64,000 bases of DNA from Cyclina sinensis (lineage: Eukaryota > Mollusca > Bivalvia > Venerida > Veneridae). Within the stretch, counting starts at the first letter, position 1, and each line of letters starts with the position of its first letter. A program made the position numbers and the translations under genes. Of this stretch, positions 36,622 through 49,480 are shown piece after piece. The stretch is from the NCBI GenBank assembly GCA_012932295.1, contig JAAONU010000003.1, forward strand, positions 32,784,361-32,848,360, read 5' to 3'. Under the pieces are notes generated by a model. It did no database searches, was not told where the DNA came from, and worked only from the letters and a program-made list of their open reading frames with translations.

Positions 36622-38589
36622 TTGCTGACTTACTCTTAAAACCAGAAAAATCAAAATGATTTCATCCAAAGCAATGTTTTAAAAGTGATACTTACAAAAT
36701 ATAGAAACACGGAGCAAAACATACAGAAGAGAACAGAAAGATTATGAATAACTTAAACATTTACAGGTCATCGTTATACACGCAATATATATTATTAACG
36801 AACACACAGCCAGTATTAAATTTTACACTGAATGTTAGTGTCCTTCAACATTTAATCAAATAAAGCAAATGTTTGTACTCAGTTGAATATAATAATAATT
36901 ATATGTTTCAGTTATCAATTTGGATTCTTCAGTTATTCAGTTTAACAATAGATATACAAAGCGATATTTAAACTAATGAAGTTACTTACAAATGAACCGA
37001 AAGAAACAAATAAAGGAAAAAAGAATAACGAAACGCTTTCAGTAATTTAGAAAGTATTTAATAAAGAGTATCAATTTAAAGATTTCATCAGTTGATTATT
37101 TTGAAGAAAACTAGGCGTCATCTTGCGTTCAAATAAACACGGACATAGTCTAAAATTTAGAAAAGACGTGTAAACTCGTTGTCCAGTTTAGCATGTGTTT
37201 ATGGATTACACCTAATATGGATATGGCATGGAAAAAACATACGGATTCTTGTTCCTTTTTTTCAAATCGTATAAATGAAGCTCAGAAAAAGAGACACTTT
37301 TTGTGGAATCTTTATAGATATGTTGTATTTTGTCAAACTAATTCAAATCAAACCTAAACAAACTAAACGAAACTATCACTCTTGACAAAATGTTTGTTTC
37401 TCTTTTTTCTTTTTTTCTCTGCAATAATTACTGTTTGTCTACACTTGTTTATAAACACATTTAACATTCATTTTTCTTTCATTTCCAATTTGGATTTCTT
37501 TTTCAAGAACATGTTATTTTAACCTGATTTAGGCAATTACAGGTAACAAGTCCACCCTTCACAAACACACTTAATATTTTCTTTCACATCTGCATCTTGA
37601 CAGGTCAACTATGAAATTAAAAAATTTTAGAAGTCGACATATATTCAAATATTCTAACCCCTATCTAGAACATAATTGTTTCTTCTAAGTGTTGTTCTAA
37701 CTGTTCTGCATTCAGCTGTACTATTTTTCTTTCATGTTCTTATGTTCTGCATTTATTAAACCCCGGCCCCCCCTCCCCCTCGAAAGAAAAAACAAAAACA
37801 CCGACACATTTACTATAAGGTGAAACGATCGTCTGTTATACATTAGCATTTAAAGTAACAAGATAAAGAACTGGTGTTGCGTGCTATGGAGCAGTTTCTG
37901 CAATGCTCCTATTATTTACAAGACCGCAATCTTGTTTATTATTTCGGCTAAATAACGTTTTTTTTGTTAGAAACCATTTATTCACACTAAAACAAATAAA
38001 AAACTAAATCATTTTACTTATATTACTTATTTTATATTCGGCGTTTGTTATAACCATTTCAGTTATTTTAAACAGACAAGGCATAAAGACCACCATACGT
38101 ACGTTTTTTCCCCTTTTGAACACACAGTTATAAAACACAAGTCCAGTCTAAAAACATAAAAAAGCTCGTAGTTATTTCATAAAGTTTGCTAGTTTGAACG
38201 AAATGAGATAATTGTAATATTTCGCATTAAATCTGTTACTTGAATTAATGTATTATCTCTTTACAACTGCAGAACCACTTATTTCTTTATTGAATCGTGT
38301 ATTCATTTGATTTTTTATCAGCATCCAACACCAACACCCTCACATACTACCCGTATAACTTTACCTAAAGGTCTATCACAAGACTGTAAGGGAAAAGAAT
38401 GGCATACTAATGACCTTCCCCTCTCTTAAATTTCAGATATTGGCCAGTACAATGTAAATGTATTTTGGTAAAGGAGTTGTTCAAGGAAAAAAGTACAAAT
38501 TTATAGTTTCTTAGAGAAAATTTTTTGTGTTCATTTTTTATTCAATATGTAAAAATGATGAAAGTGTTTTATGTGAACGTCTGGCATTT
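36622..38589. other. AT-rich DNA without recognisable gene
   Basis: T/C-rich tracts occur around 37,390-37,520 and a C-run at about 37,760-37,780. No exon was recognised. Confidence 0.5.
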
Positions 38590-38599
38590 TTCAAAGTCA

Positions 38600-38900
38600 G
38601 TTTCAGTTTATTTGTACAAGACCACCGGTCTTTACACACAAATTTAATACAATACAAGCTAAATAAACGTGTTGCTCAAACAATGAAATAAAACACATGC
38701 TTAATTTACAAAATTCCTGTTCAGCTGGCGTAATAATATAAAACTTTTCACTGTTGGAACATCAAAGTGTTTAAGTGTTAAACCATTATATAATGGACAT
38801 ATTTACAACAAAGATATTCTGTTTCCAAAAACAACTAAAAAAAACCATACAAAATCGTTTTATTATGTTCATATGTCGTCCTTTGGCTTTCATCAGTGAG
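38600..38900 (-). mobile_element. Putative retroposon 3' tail, antisense
   Basis: Read on the minus strand, the segment ends '...GTCTTGTACAAATAAACTGAAACTGA', the kind of 3' terminus often carried by molluscan LINE-type retroposons. No reverse transcriptase codons are visible, so it would be a 5'-truncated copy. The left limit is a guess. Confidence 0.35.
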
Positions 38901-40260
38901 TGAGACGATAACCTCAGAGCAACTAAACAGCGGCTACACTTCGGCTTATTATTCATGACTAAATACTTCCATATTCAAAATTTGCCTTAAATTTAATTTA
39001 GAACATCAATTTCTTAAAGAAACAATCACCATTGGTGTAAAGATCTTTAAGCCGACAGCAGTATTGCTATAAAACATTTAGGATTTATATGCTGTTGCAA
39101 ACCCATTGCTACACAAATGTTTTCGGACCTTCGTTACCCATTTATCATACCCCATTTCGTCAAAATGATGAAACATAATTTAGCATTGTTTACCATATAT
39201 GAATTCTGACATTTCAAAATCTGAATTGAAAATTTATAACAATGCTTTGCTGAAAGAATGAACATTGCATATCGGGGACAGTCACCTAGAGAAATGAGTA
39301 GCCACATTATATGATTGAAAAGGATCATTGGTATAATATCTAAAAGCAAAATAACACACTGTGAATATTATCGAAAGTCCAGATTTCTTAAGTTCAAAAC
39401 ATCCAACAGTGACGGGTATCAGGAGATTCTAATAAGCCTAACACAGTTAATCATTGATTAATATTAAAACATTATTTCCCAAGCTGTAAAAAATGTAAGT
39501 TACATCAAGTCATATTCTATAAATTCAATCGCTTTTACAAATTAAAATGATCTTACAGATACCAACAGAAAAGTTCAATAATGCTACACAGAAGCAAGCG
39601 AACGAAATGTTCGTGCTATTTGATATGTGTTATATTTGTAATTTAGTTGACCTCGTGTTTACTCATAAACAGCTTTGCTAACAAAATATGCGAGACAGCT
39701 TCCTAGTAGGCTTGCACGAACGTAGCTACATCAGATGCTAAAATAGGTGGTTCTTCTAGTAAGTCTAGAAAAATAATACATATTGTTTGACTTTCTGTAT
39801 TCACTACCAGATGTCAATTTGATATCTTGACATACATTTTCAAAATACTTCTACATCTTTGAGGCAGATGCGACAGAAAACAATACATATTCTTTCAATT
39901 ATGTGAATCATTAAAGCAACATCGCCAAGTTTGTCTAGAATAGGATATATTTCGTGACAAGTAACAATATATTTTCCAACAATATTGGCTCGGCTGTATA
40001 AGCCATTCATTTTAAACTGCTATAATTGACAAACATATCTATAGCTGTGTTTAAAATGTAATTTGATGTGTTTTACTGACTTCATTTTTGACCGACTTTT
40101 TCAAAAATAACCCTGTTAAACAAAAATGTTTGAGGCCTTCGGGTTCTATTTTGGTTTAAAACATCACTGGGAAACAAGGTCTCGCAATTTATATTTATTT
40201 TGTTCAATGTTTGCTTCCTGGTCTCATAGCGTACTAGCGTCAAAAGTATGGAATGAAGAA
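38901..40260. other. AT-rich DNA without recognisable gene
   Basis: A 71-codon minus-strand frame at 39,134-39,349 is unrecognised. Nothing else was supported. Confidence 0.5.
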
Positions 40261-40264
40261 ATTC

Positions 40265-40345
40265 ATTTTAATATATCACCCGTGGTGTAATTCAAACCAG
40301 GACCTGCGGATCGAAAATCAAACGCTCCACCTCTCCATCACTGAT
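40265..40345 (-). repeat. tRNA-like sequence (weak)
   Basis: On the minus strand, 'GGAGAGGTGGAGCG' is followed about 30 bases later by 'CTGGTTTGAATTACACC', which resembles A-box and B-box spacing of a tRNA-derived repeat. It does not fold into an intact tRNA by eye. It lies 0.6 kb from the MITE at 40,880, which carries its own tRNA-like insert. Confidence 0.3.
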
Positions 40346-40490
40346 CTTCCCATTCAGGTTTCCTCACTTATTCTCTGCAGCTTCATCTTTTAGAAACATA
40401 AGGTTCACGATATGTAACATAATTCGGATCATGTTAAGTAAGAGATTGTAAGCACCTGAACACTATCCGACGTTATATTTTGTAGCATAT

Positions 40491-40811
40491 TTATTTTATT
40501 TTTTTCGATTGGTGTTGCAATTTTCTAGTAACTTGAGAACTAGTTCGGCTTTTTAGCAAATCGTCGATGGTGTTTTTATTTCTTTTTCCAAATCCCAAAA
40601 CGCCAAAAAGTATATTGCTTACATAATGTTGGAATGCAAGAACATCTAGAAGTTTCATACATATGAAGAATTTGGTTTGTATTGAAATATTTGTAGATAC
40701 ACATTTTATATCAGATGCAAGTTCATGTAGTACAATGACAAATGTGCAAAGATGGAAGACGCCTTCAGATTTAGACAGTAAGTGTGCACTTAATGATACA
40801 TAAATAAACAT
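40491..40811 (-). other. 106-codon open frame, not recognised
   Basis: This is the longest frame in a repeat-free part of this region. The middle is hydrophobic (CMKLLDVLAFQHYVSNILFG) and the tail basic (SRTSSQVTRKLQHQSKKIK). No family is recognised and no splice or poly(A) signals were evaluated as convincing. It could be a chance frame. Confidence 0.15.
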
Positions 40812-40879
40812 TATGAAGTATAATTGATACTATTGGAGCAGAACTAAAGAACAAAGTTTTATGATGTAAGACTTCTATG

Positions 40880-41310
40880 TTAAAAGGGGCTGTGCTCCAG
40901 ATGACAAAAAAAGAGAAAGTTTTCTTGTATTACAAATATTTATGACTAATGCTTAAAAAAATAACTTACTGACAAAAATTAAGTCAAATAATTACATTAT
41001 AAATTGATTTTTTCCCTTTTAAAGTGCTATACCGTAACGCGACGGTATAACTGTATCGTATAAGATTTAAAGTAAATATTTGTAATATCACAGGCGGCGA
41101 TGGTGGTGACAGTAAAAGCGTTGGAAATATTTTGTTAACATGAGGGTCCAGAGTTCAAATCAGGCTGGAGCGAAAATATTTTTTTATTCTATTTTGACTT
41201 TTATAATCAGTTTTGAAGTAAAATATTATGTTGTTATAATCTCACGGCATCTAAATATATAATTTATGATTTTTTTTTTTTAAGTCAAATCTGGAGTACA
41301 GCCTCTTTAA
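40880..41310 (+). mobile_element. MITE with TTAA-ended TIRs and tRNA-like insert
   Basis: The left TIR (40,880-40,902) reads TTAAAAGGGGCTGTGCTCCA plus GAT. The right end (41,289-41,310), inverted, reads TTAAAGAGGCTGTACTCCAG plus AT. The length of 431 bp and absence of protein fit a non-autonomous DNA transposon. Its termini resemble those of the MITE at 59,413 (TTAAAG.G.CTG....C.CAGAT). Confidence 0.75.
41090..41170 (+). repeat. tRNA-like segment inside MITE
   Basis: 'GGCGATGGTGGTGACAG' (A-box-like) is followed by 'AGAGTTCAAATCAGG' with a B-box-like AGTTCAAATCA at 41,152-41,162. Stem complementarity is poor, so it is not a working tRNA. Confidence 0.4.
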
Positions 41311-42323
41311 ACAGTTTTTGAATAAAAGAACGTGACATGACACGCTTTGTTTCAGGAAAATCAACACACATTATTCATAAAGGTAAAGGAAATACAAATC
41401 TCGGTTTGTTTTAAAATTCAACACAGCAGAGTAGCAGACCTTTAGACAAACAATTTATTACTGCATACTGTGCTAGGTCTTAAAGTGTTATTCAAACTTG
41501 CTCTTAAAATAGATGTTGAAAAATAGTTACATTCAAATGTAAATAACACAAAATCGAAAATAAACAAAATAGAATAAAATAAAATACATCCACCAGTTGA
41601 GGCTGTTACGTAAAATGTAAATGTTACACAAGGGAAACCGCCTTATCATTCCCATGTCAAGTGACGTCAGCAATGACGTGGTACATTCTGTTATTTTGAA
41701 TGTAGTCGCCATAGTTATAAAACTGGTTAACATGTGTAAGAATGGATTATTAAAAGGAAAAAATATGGATATGATTTCAGTTCCAGAATAACAGACAATT
41801 ACAAATTAATAATAATACATGAATTGAATATGAAATATAGATTATAAATGAAAGCACATATCTCTGGTCTGCTTACGTTCCAGATTTTCGAAATTCATAC
41901 AGAATACCAAACTTTCAATACCATGCCACGCTTCTTTAACCGAAATTCGTCAAGCCACAGAAAATGCGGTATGATTAATCACAGATTGTCATGTGTTCTA
42001 ATGGACTTAAAATAAGTCTAGAAAAAAGAGGGCAATTGGTTGATTTATTCTTACAATGTAAAAATATGGCTGAATTACTAGTCTGTTAACCAGCACTGTG
42101 TATTTTCTATTTCCAGCAAACCTTCGACCATTCCCAAACGAATAGGAAAAAACGTTGATAACTAAAAGGACATTGATATATAAAAGTTCTTACAAAGACA
42201 TACCATAACACTTTGAGTATTCCAGTTTCTTCAAAATCATGTAATTGTAAATGGTATTGAATGAATTAATACAGAATATTGTCAAAGTATCAGTCGAAAC
42301 TTCTAAATACATTTAGCAAACAA
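41311..42323. other. AT-rich DNA without recognisable gene
   Basis: One perfect CRE palindrome, TGACGTCA, lies at 41,662-41,669, with a second half-site TGACGTGG at 41,675. No exon was seen. Confidence 0.5.
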
Positions 42324-42779
42324 ATATTACACAAGGCTTTGTATGGCAAAATTCGTGGAGTTCATTAACCCTTAAATGCCTAGCGTCTACAAAATAAGAC
42401 ATAAGCAACGAGTACAGACACATATCAGACACCGCAAGATGCAGTGTCTGATCAGAGTCTACACTGTTTGCAAAAAGGCCTTTCTTCCCTAAATCGAATA
42501 AAATTGAAAATTTATACCAGAAACCCTTTTAATTGAAAATGGACTCATTAAATTAACGAGGATAGCATAAACCACTGGGCTGCTAAGATAAACGACTATT
42601 AAAGATTTAGCTATTTGTGTTAGTAAATGTTTCGAAATAACAAATGATGGAATATACAGTTAACACTCACAACTTATACGTAAAGTATACTAGTACACAT
42701 AAAATGTTATTACATAGGCATTTTATATATAAACAATATGCATTTCCTATTTTACTTAATTCTTGTTTTTGGTTAAAAT
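42324..42779 (+). repeat. Direct duplication, copy 1 (456 bp)
   Basis: This matches 45,195-45,624 in the same orientation. Long shared blocks are 'TTTATACCAGAAACC', 'TTCGAAATAACAAATGATGG', 'AATATACAGTTAACACTCAC' and 'TTCTTGTTTTTGGTT'. Copy 1 alone has an extra hairpin: TCAGACAC (42,425-42,432) pairs with GTGTCTGA (42,444-42,451). Confidence 0.9.
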
Positions 42780-45194
42780 TTTAGGTCAATCACGGACTGT
42801 GGTGTTTAAAAGGAAACATCTATGTATTCATCTAGATAGTCTGCGTTTATTATAAATTATGTTGATACCATCTTCAAAACTTTTGTTGTTGAGAATTTGT
42901 AATTATTTTGAACTCATTATATACACTGTCTAACTGTTCACCCCTATACAATGCCTTTATTGCCTTCTGGGTTTTTTAGCCCTACGGTTTGAAATAGATT
43001 TGTCTTGTTTTTGTCTTAATACTTATATAGTGTTGCTGTACCACTACAGGTCATTTATTACAAATGCACACTTATTTAGTTACTGTATAGATTAGGAAAA
43101 ACATTTTTGAACAAATGTCCCTTAAAATACCCAATAAAATACATGTTCTATATATTATCATCTGTATTTCCATTTAATGTACATAATAAATATATCTAGT
43201 TCACAAAGTAAAATTATAACAATAAACATATTTTTTATCAAAGAAATATCACTATTCATTCTTAAAAAAGCATATGCAGACAAGTCAGATTATTGAAAAC
43301 TAATTCCTTTCAAGAAACCCCAGAGGGGCATAAAGAATATCTATTTATCACTAGTCAGAATTCATATCTAAAGCTTTTCGAAATCTAAAATTCATCTTTG
43401 GCAAATCATGATATTCTTTGTAATTCTTCTCTATACTTGTATAATCAAATTGGTATATTAAATGCTGCCCAGTTTAAAACTGGGGATCAATTTCAACATT
43501 TCCGATGGTTTTTGTAAATATCTAGTTTTTGTAATCCCGTAAATGGTAATAAAAAATACTGAATAACAGATTTAAGTTTTACTGAGTGCATCCATTCTCA
43601 AAATTAATTAATATACTTTTCATACATTCAAGTACTAAAAATATCAGAGTTAAATCAATTGTTTCTTGAATTATATTTGTTGCCGGTATCAACTTTTCTA
43701 TAGGCATAATTCGATCAAATTTGTAATGTTAAATGACTAATAAATCGTCATTTACTGCAAAACAATAATATTTTGACTTCATACATTTGGCAGAAATTTT
43801 CCCTTGCAAAGACAACGTCTACACACCAATCATTAATTTTCTTGACATAGATCCGGGGGGAATTCAACATAATATGTCTGACAGGTGCAACATTCAGACT
43901 TGGTTTGTCTAGAATTGCTTTAATTGCCTGCAGCATTTTTATTATAAATTGGCTAGACCGTATCACATTTGCATTTACAGTGCAATGATTCAGAGGCCAA
44001 CGTGTCTTACGCCTATTCATTCTAAATACACGCCGAATCATATGAAAACAGAATCTGTACTTAGTTAAGAACTAAAGTACTATTTCAATTTTAGTTTAAT
44101 GTGTAATATGTCATTTAATAATTAATGCTGTACAGAAAATTATTTTCTTGAACTGGTTTTATTGTTTCTGTGTTTTATTTATTTGAATTTATTCTGTAAG
44201 GAAAGATAAATCCGAAATGAAACTGCGATTTATCAAACAGAGTAGTTGCCCTTCGTCCTGTCTGAAGGATTTCAGTTCATCGTTTAATGCCGAAAAATAC
44301 AAGTAATATGTTATAAATACATCGGTAAAATCTCAAAGAAAATTAAGTGTCAGTACATTTGTAAATATATTTTTTGTCTACCAATAAAAATTATATAGAT
44401 AAGCATGAAAACAAAACAACTTGAGGCAAACTCTTTCAACTAGTGTTAACACTAAAAGAGATGCTATGGTTGACTCAAACCAGATTGGTGAAAGACGAAT
44501 TATAATTGTTTGTCTGTGTATGCTCATGTTTTAATGTAATGAGAAGAAAATATCTAAAACGTATATATTATGTTAACCCATCCGTCCATAAATTTATAAG
44601 TCTTATTACATCTAACAACAAAAATGAACTTGTAAAATTGTTCTTGATTGTTAAAGCAGCTTTGTCTATCAGAAAAGATATTATCAACGTAGAACATTAA
44701 TTTCATTATAATCATTGTATAGTCTTCCCTCTGGTTTAACAGATCAAAATCTGTTTTGTGTCCGATTCACATTTATATTCATTTATATAGACACCAGGTA
44801 AAACGTGTATGTTATTCCTGTTGGTAATCAAGTCTTGTATATAGATATATGTCTTTTCCATTTTTGTGCTATATTTGTGACATTATGTTGTATGTTGTAA
44901 ACTGTATTGTAACCAGACAATGTACTGTGTACACGTCTTCTGTTCTGTTCTATAATTGTTGCCCTTAAGTTGTCCATATTTTTACATTTGTGTGAATGTG
45001 ACTTTATGAAAGGAATGTCTGTCATACTTTTATTTTATTACAATAGCTCAAGATGTTTTACTCAGTGGATGTTTCCAATGTCTTGGAAGCTAAATGGTGC
45101 AAGTCATATCACAGTGCAGTACGTAACTTGTATATAAATAGGTATTTCTTTTTGTCTCTATGACAATTTAAAAAAGTTAATATATACCAACAAC
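42780..45194. other. Spacer between the duplicated copies, no supported gene
   Basis: A 97-codon minus-strand frame (43,748-44,041) starts with a basic stretch (MIRRVFRMNRRKTRW) and has no recognised domain. Overall AT-rich. Nothing firm. Confidence 0.45.
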
Positions 45195-45624
45195 TATTAC
45201 ACAAGGCCTTTTATGGCTAAATTCCTGAAGTAAATAACCCTTTAATGCCTAACGTCTACAACATAGACAAACAGTGCAGACCAAGATCAGGGTTTACACT
45301 TTTTGCATAAAGGCCTTTCTCCCCTAAATATAATGAAATTAAAAATTTATACCAGAAACCTTTTTAATTGAAAATGGATTCGTCAAACTAACAAGGATAG
45401 CGTAATCCATTAGGCATAAATGGTTTAACTGCGAACATAAAAATGCTATTAAAGATTTAGCTATTTATGTTAAAAAATGTTTCGAAATAACAAATGATGG
45501 AATATACAGTTAACACTCACAACTTATACATAAAGTATACACATAAAATGTTATTACTTAGGCATTTTATATATACACAATATGCATTTCATATTTTACA
45601 GAATTCTTGTTTTTGGTTGAAATG
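45195..45624 (+). repeat. Direct duplication, copy 2 (430 bp)
   Basis: Partner of 42,324-42,779, with start points 2,871 bp apart. Its right end lies within about 60 bp of the first site of the CRE-like array. The extra hairpin of copy 1 is absent. Confidence 0.9.
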
Positions 45625-45639
45625 GAAAAATAATCCTGC

Positions 45640-46870
45640 GTTTAACAAAAAATCAAATTTGGGATAATTTCCTTTCGATGATGAGGTCATTGGAAAGTGT
45701 ATAAATATGAGTGTGTTATTTCCCTTTGCTGGTGACGTCATGGAAAGTGGGACAACACTTCTACATCTTACAAAAATAAAATTCAGCGTTTTTTTCTCTT
45801 TGGTGATGACGTCATTTGAAAGGGGACAATACTTTGACAATACTCTGACAAAAATCAAAGTGGAATTTATTTCCTCTGGTGATGACGTGACAGAAAATGC
45901 GACAATACTCTGACAAGATGGAAGTGGGGGTTATTTTCCCTTTTAGGATAACGTCACGGAAAAAGGGACAATACTCCATCCTAGAAAACTTAAATTTGGG
46001 ACTTCTTCGCTATGGTATGACGTCACAGGAAAGTGGACAATAATTGTACATCTTACAAAAAATAAATTTGGGATTAAACATGCATTTATCTTTGGTGATC
46101 AAGTCACGGGAAAGGGGACAATACTCTGACGAAGAATGAAAGTTGAGGTTATTTCCATTAGATGTTGACGTCACAATAAAGGGGACAATACTCGTGCATC
46201 TTTTAAAAATTAAATTTGGGATTATTTACCTTCGATGATGACGTCATAGTGGTGTACAAAAAGTTTTTTTTTCTCTTTGCTGGAGACGTCACGGGAAAAG
46301 TGGACAACACACCTAGATCAGACAAAAATCAAATTCGGCAATTTTTCTCTATGGTAATGACGTCATTTGAAAGGGGACGATACTCTGGGGACGAAAATCA
46401 AAGTGGAGGCTGTTTCCCATTGGTAATGACGTTACAGGGAAGGACACGATATTCTTACGAAAAAATGAAAATTGGGGTTATTTTCCTATGGCGATGACGC
46501 ACGGGGGAAGGGGACAATAGTTAAATACTTCTTAATCTTACAAATATTAAATGCGTGATTAATTCCCTTTGGTGATGACATCACGGAGGGGACAATTCTC
46601 CTTCATTTTAAACAAACTGTGATTATTTCCCTTTGGCGATGACGTCACGGGAATTGGGAAAATACTTCTACGATCAAATCAGGGATTATTTCCCTTTGGT
46701 AATGAGGTCACGGGAAAGGGGACGATACTTAAAAAAAAAAGAGTATGTGGTTTTTAGATGATGACGTCTAGAGGTCTTTTTTATGTTACAAAATTCAAAC
46801 GAAATTCCCTTTGTTGATGACGTGAACAATTCTCCTACATCTTAGAAATATCAACACAAAAGACAAACTA
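45640..46870 (+). repeat. Tandem array of CRE-like palindromes
   Basis: Eighteen sites of the form TGACGTCA or one or two changes from it lie at 45,682, 45,733, 45,807, 45,883, 45,949, 46,018, 46,096, 46,166, 46,239, 46,284, 46,358, 46,427, 46,495, 46,575, 46,640, 46,703, 46,762 and 46,817. Seven are perfect (45,733; 45,807; 46,018; 46,166; 46,239; 46,358; 46,640). Spacing averages about 67 bp. The unit is roughly 'TTTCCCTTTGGTGATGACGT' plus 'CACGGGAAAGGGGACAATAC' and an AT-rich filler. Frames of 68-93 codons here are by-products of the repeat. Confidence 0.9.
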
Positions 46871-47039
46871 AGTGCCACCGCAATCGGGGCCACGCTCGAC
46901 TTTTTCCTATTTTCAAAGGCAAAAACATCAGAGGAAGCACACTGTGGTGAAGGGATTTAAAATGAAGCATCATTTGGAAATATAAATATAACTATCAAAT
47001 TCATCCATACAAAAAGTTTTGGCCAATTTTAGCAACATT

Positions 47040-49480
47040 CAGAAATTTGACATTAAAGGTCAAGGTCAAGTTCAAGTTCTGTTAAACCTTTTTTGGAGGT
47101 ATTGTCTAAAAGTTGTCCAAGCATGAAGACACCACATCCATTAATAACAAAGATATAGTGAAGTTAAGCAATGCCAGTGTCATTTAAAGGTCAAGGTAAT
47201 ACTTGAATTGTTCAACACGTTTGTTTTATTCTCAGTGTTGCTTTGTCCCAGTATAATCCATCCATAAGGAACAAAACCTTGGCTATTTTAGCAAAATTCA
47301 ATAATTTGACCTTGAGGGTCAAGGTCATTTTAACTTCAAGGTCATACCTGAATAATTTAACATGTCGGTTTTGTCATAAGTGTCGTTTTGTCCAACTATG
47401 AATACAATCAAAATAAGATAACATGACGTTGAAGGTCCAGGTCATTTTAACGTCAAGGTCATACTTATATTGTTCAAGCTGTCAGTTTTGTCATAAGTTT
47501 GTTTTGTCCAAGTATGAATCAAATCTGTAAATTGATAAAGTTATTACAATATAAGCAAAATTTAATAATTTGACCTTGACTTTCAATGTCATTTTAAGGT
47601 TAAGGTCACACTTCAATAATGTAACATGTAGGCTTTGTCATGAGTGTTGTTTTGTCCAAGTATTAATCAAAAAGAACTAAAAATGACGTTATGGCCAATT
47701 TTAGCAAAATACAATAATTTGACCTTGACAGTCATGGTCATATAAAGGTCATGATCATACTTGAATGATTTAACATGTCAGTTTTATCATAAGTGTTGTT
47801 TAATCAAACCAGAAATAAACATGTTACGGCCAATTTAGGCAAAATTCAATAACTTCACCTTGAATGTCAAGGTCATTAAGATCAAGGTCATACTTTAATC
47901 AATCAAAATGTCGGTGTTGTTGTTTTATCAAAGTATGAATCAAATCCATAAAAAATGACACTTATGACAATTTAAGCAAAATTCAATCATTTGACCTTGA
48001 CTGTCAAGGTCATTTTAGGGTCAAGGTCACACCTGAATTATTCAACACGTCAGTTTTGTCAAAAGGGTTGCTTGTTAAAGTATGAATAAAAAAAACAACC
48101 ATAAATAACAAAGTTATGACCAATTTTAACAAAATTCAATAATTCGACATGGACTGTCAAGGTCATTTTACGATCAAGGTCATACATGAAAGAATCATAA
48201 TGTCGGATTCGTCATAGGTCTTGTTTTGTCCAAGTATGAATAAAATGCATAAATAAATAAAAGAAAGATATGACAATTTGAGCAAAATTCAATAATTTGA
48301 CCTTGATGGTCACGGTCATTTTAAGGTTAAGGTAATATTTGAATAACTTAACATGTCAGCTTTGTCATAAGTGTTGTTTTATCCAAGTATGATTAAAGTC
48401 TAACTACAAATAACAAAGTTATGGCCAGTTTTAGCAAAATTCAATAATTTGACCTTGACTGTCAAGGTCATTTAAAGGTTACGGTCAAACTTGAAAGATT
48501 CAAAATGTCGGATTTATCATAAGTGTTGTTTTGTCCTAGTATGAATCAAATCCATAAATAAATAAGAAAGATATGACAATTTAAGCAAAATTCAATCTTC
48601 TGACCTGAACGGTCAATGCCATTTTTAGGTCATGGTCACACTTGAGTTATTCAACATGTCGGTTTTGTCATAAGCGTTATTTTGTCTAAGTTTAAATCAA
48701 ATCCAACTGAAAGTAGTCTTATTTAGCAAAAGGCACAGAGGGATCAAGTCCACGAACAATAAAATTATGTCCAATTTTAGCAAAATTAAATAATCTGACC
48801 TTGACTGTGAAGATCATTTTAAAGTCAAGGTCATACCTGAAAAAATCATAATGTTGTATTTGTCATTAGTGTTGTTTTATCCAAGTATTAATCAAATCCA
48901 ACAACAAATAACAAAGTTATGGCCAATTTTAGCAAAATTCATTAATTTGGCATTGAAGGTGAAGGTCATTTATGAGTCAATGTCAAGTTCAGTCTGGTCC
49001 ACTTGAAGATCTTGTTCAAAGGGTTATTGTTTCCAAGTATGAGGACAATCCTCCTTTTTATTTTCCAATAATTTGAACTTGAAGGCGAAGGTCATTTATG
49101 AGTCAAGGTCAAGTTTAGTCTGGTATACTAGAAGGTTTAGTCCAAATGGTTGCTGTGTCCAAGCATGAAGACAATGCACGAATTAATGATAAAGTTATGG
49201 CCAACTTTAGCAAAATTTAATAATTTGGCCTTGATGGTGAAGGTCATTTACGAGTCAAGTTTAGGTTTAGTCTGGTCCACTTGAAGAGCTTGTCCAAAGG
49301 GTTGTTGTATCCAAGTATGAAGACAATCCACTTATTAAAAATAAAGTTATGGCCAATTTTAGCAAAATTCAATATTTTGACCTTAAAGTTGAAGGTCATT
49401 TATGAGCCAAGGTCAAGTTTATTCTGGTTTACTTTAAGGTCTTGTCGAAAGGGTTGTTGTGTCTAAGTATGAAGACAATC
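47040..49480 (+). repeat. Core tandem repeats of element 6, about 150-bp units
   Basis: The anchor 'AATTTGACCTTGA' (variants) lies near 47,044, 47,303, 47,425, 47,568, 47,717, 47,852, 47,989, 48,142, 48,293, 48,447, 48,597, 48,793, 48,953, 49,069, 49,222 and 49,373. One interval is 46 bp too long (48,597 to 48,793) because of the insert at 48,712. Confidence 0.85.
48712..48746 (+). repeat. Single unit of the 34-bp minisatellite inside element 6
   Basis: The bases AGTAGTCTTATTTAGCAAAA followed by GGCACAGAGGGATCA are identical to units of the array at 50,156-50,990. Neighbouring core units run from 'AATCAAATCCAAC' straight into 'AACAA(A)TA' at this point, so about 44-46 bp is an insertion relative to them. 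Confidence 0.9.

Noticed and set aside
45589..46497. Frames of 68-93 codons in the CRE-like array
   Set aside because: They cover repeat units in different frames, with the same peptide fragments recurring; repeat artefact rather than genes.
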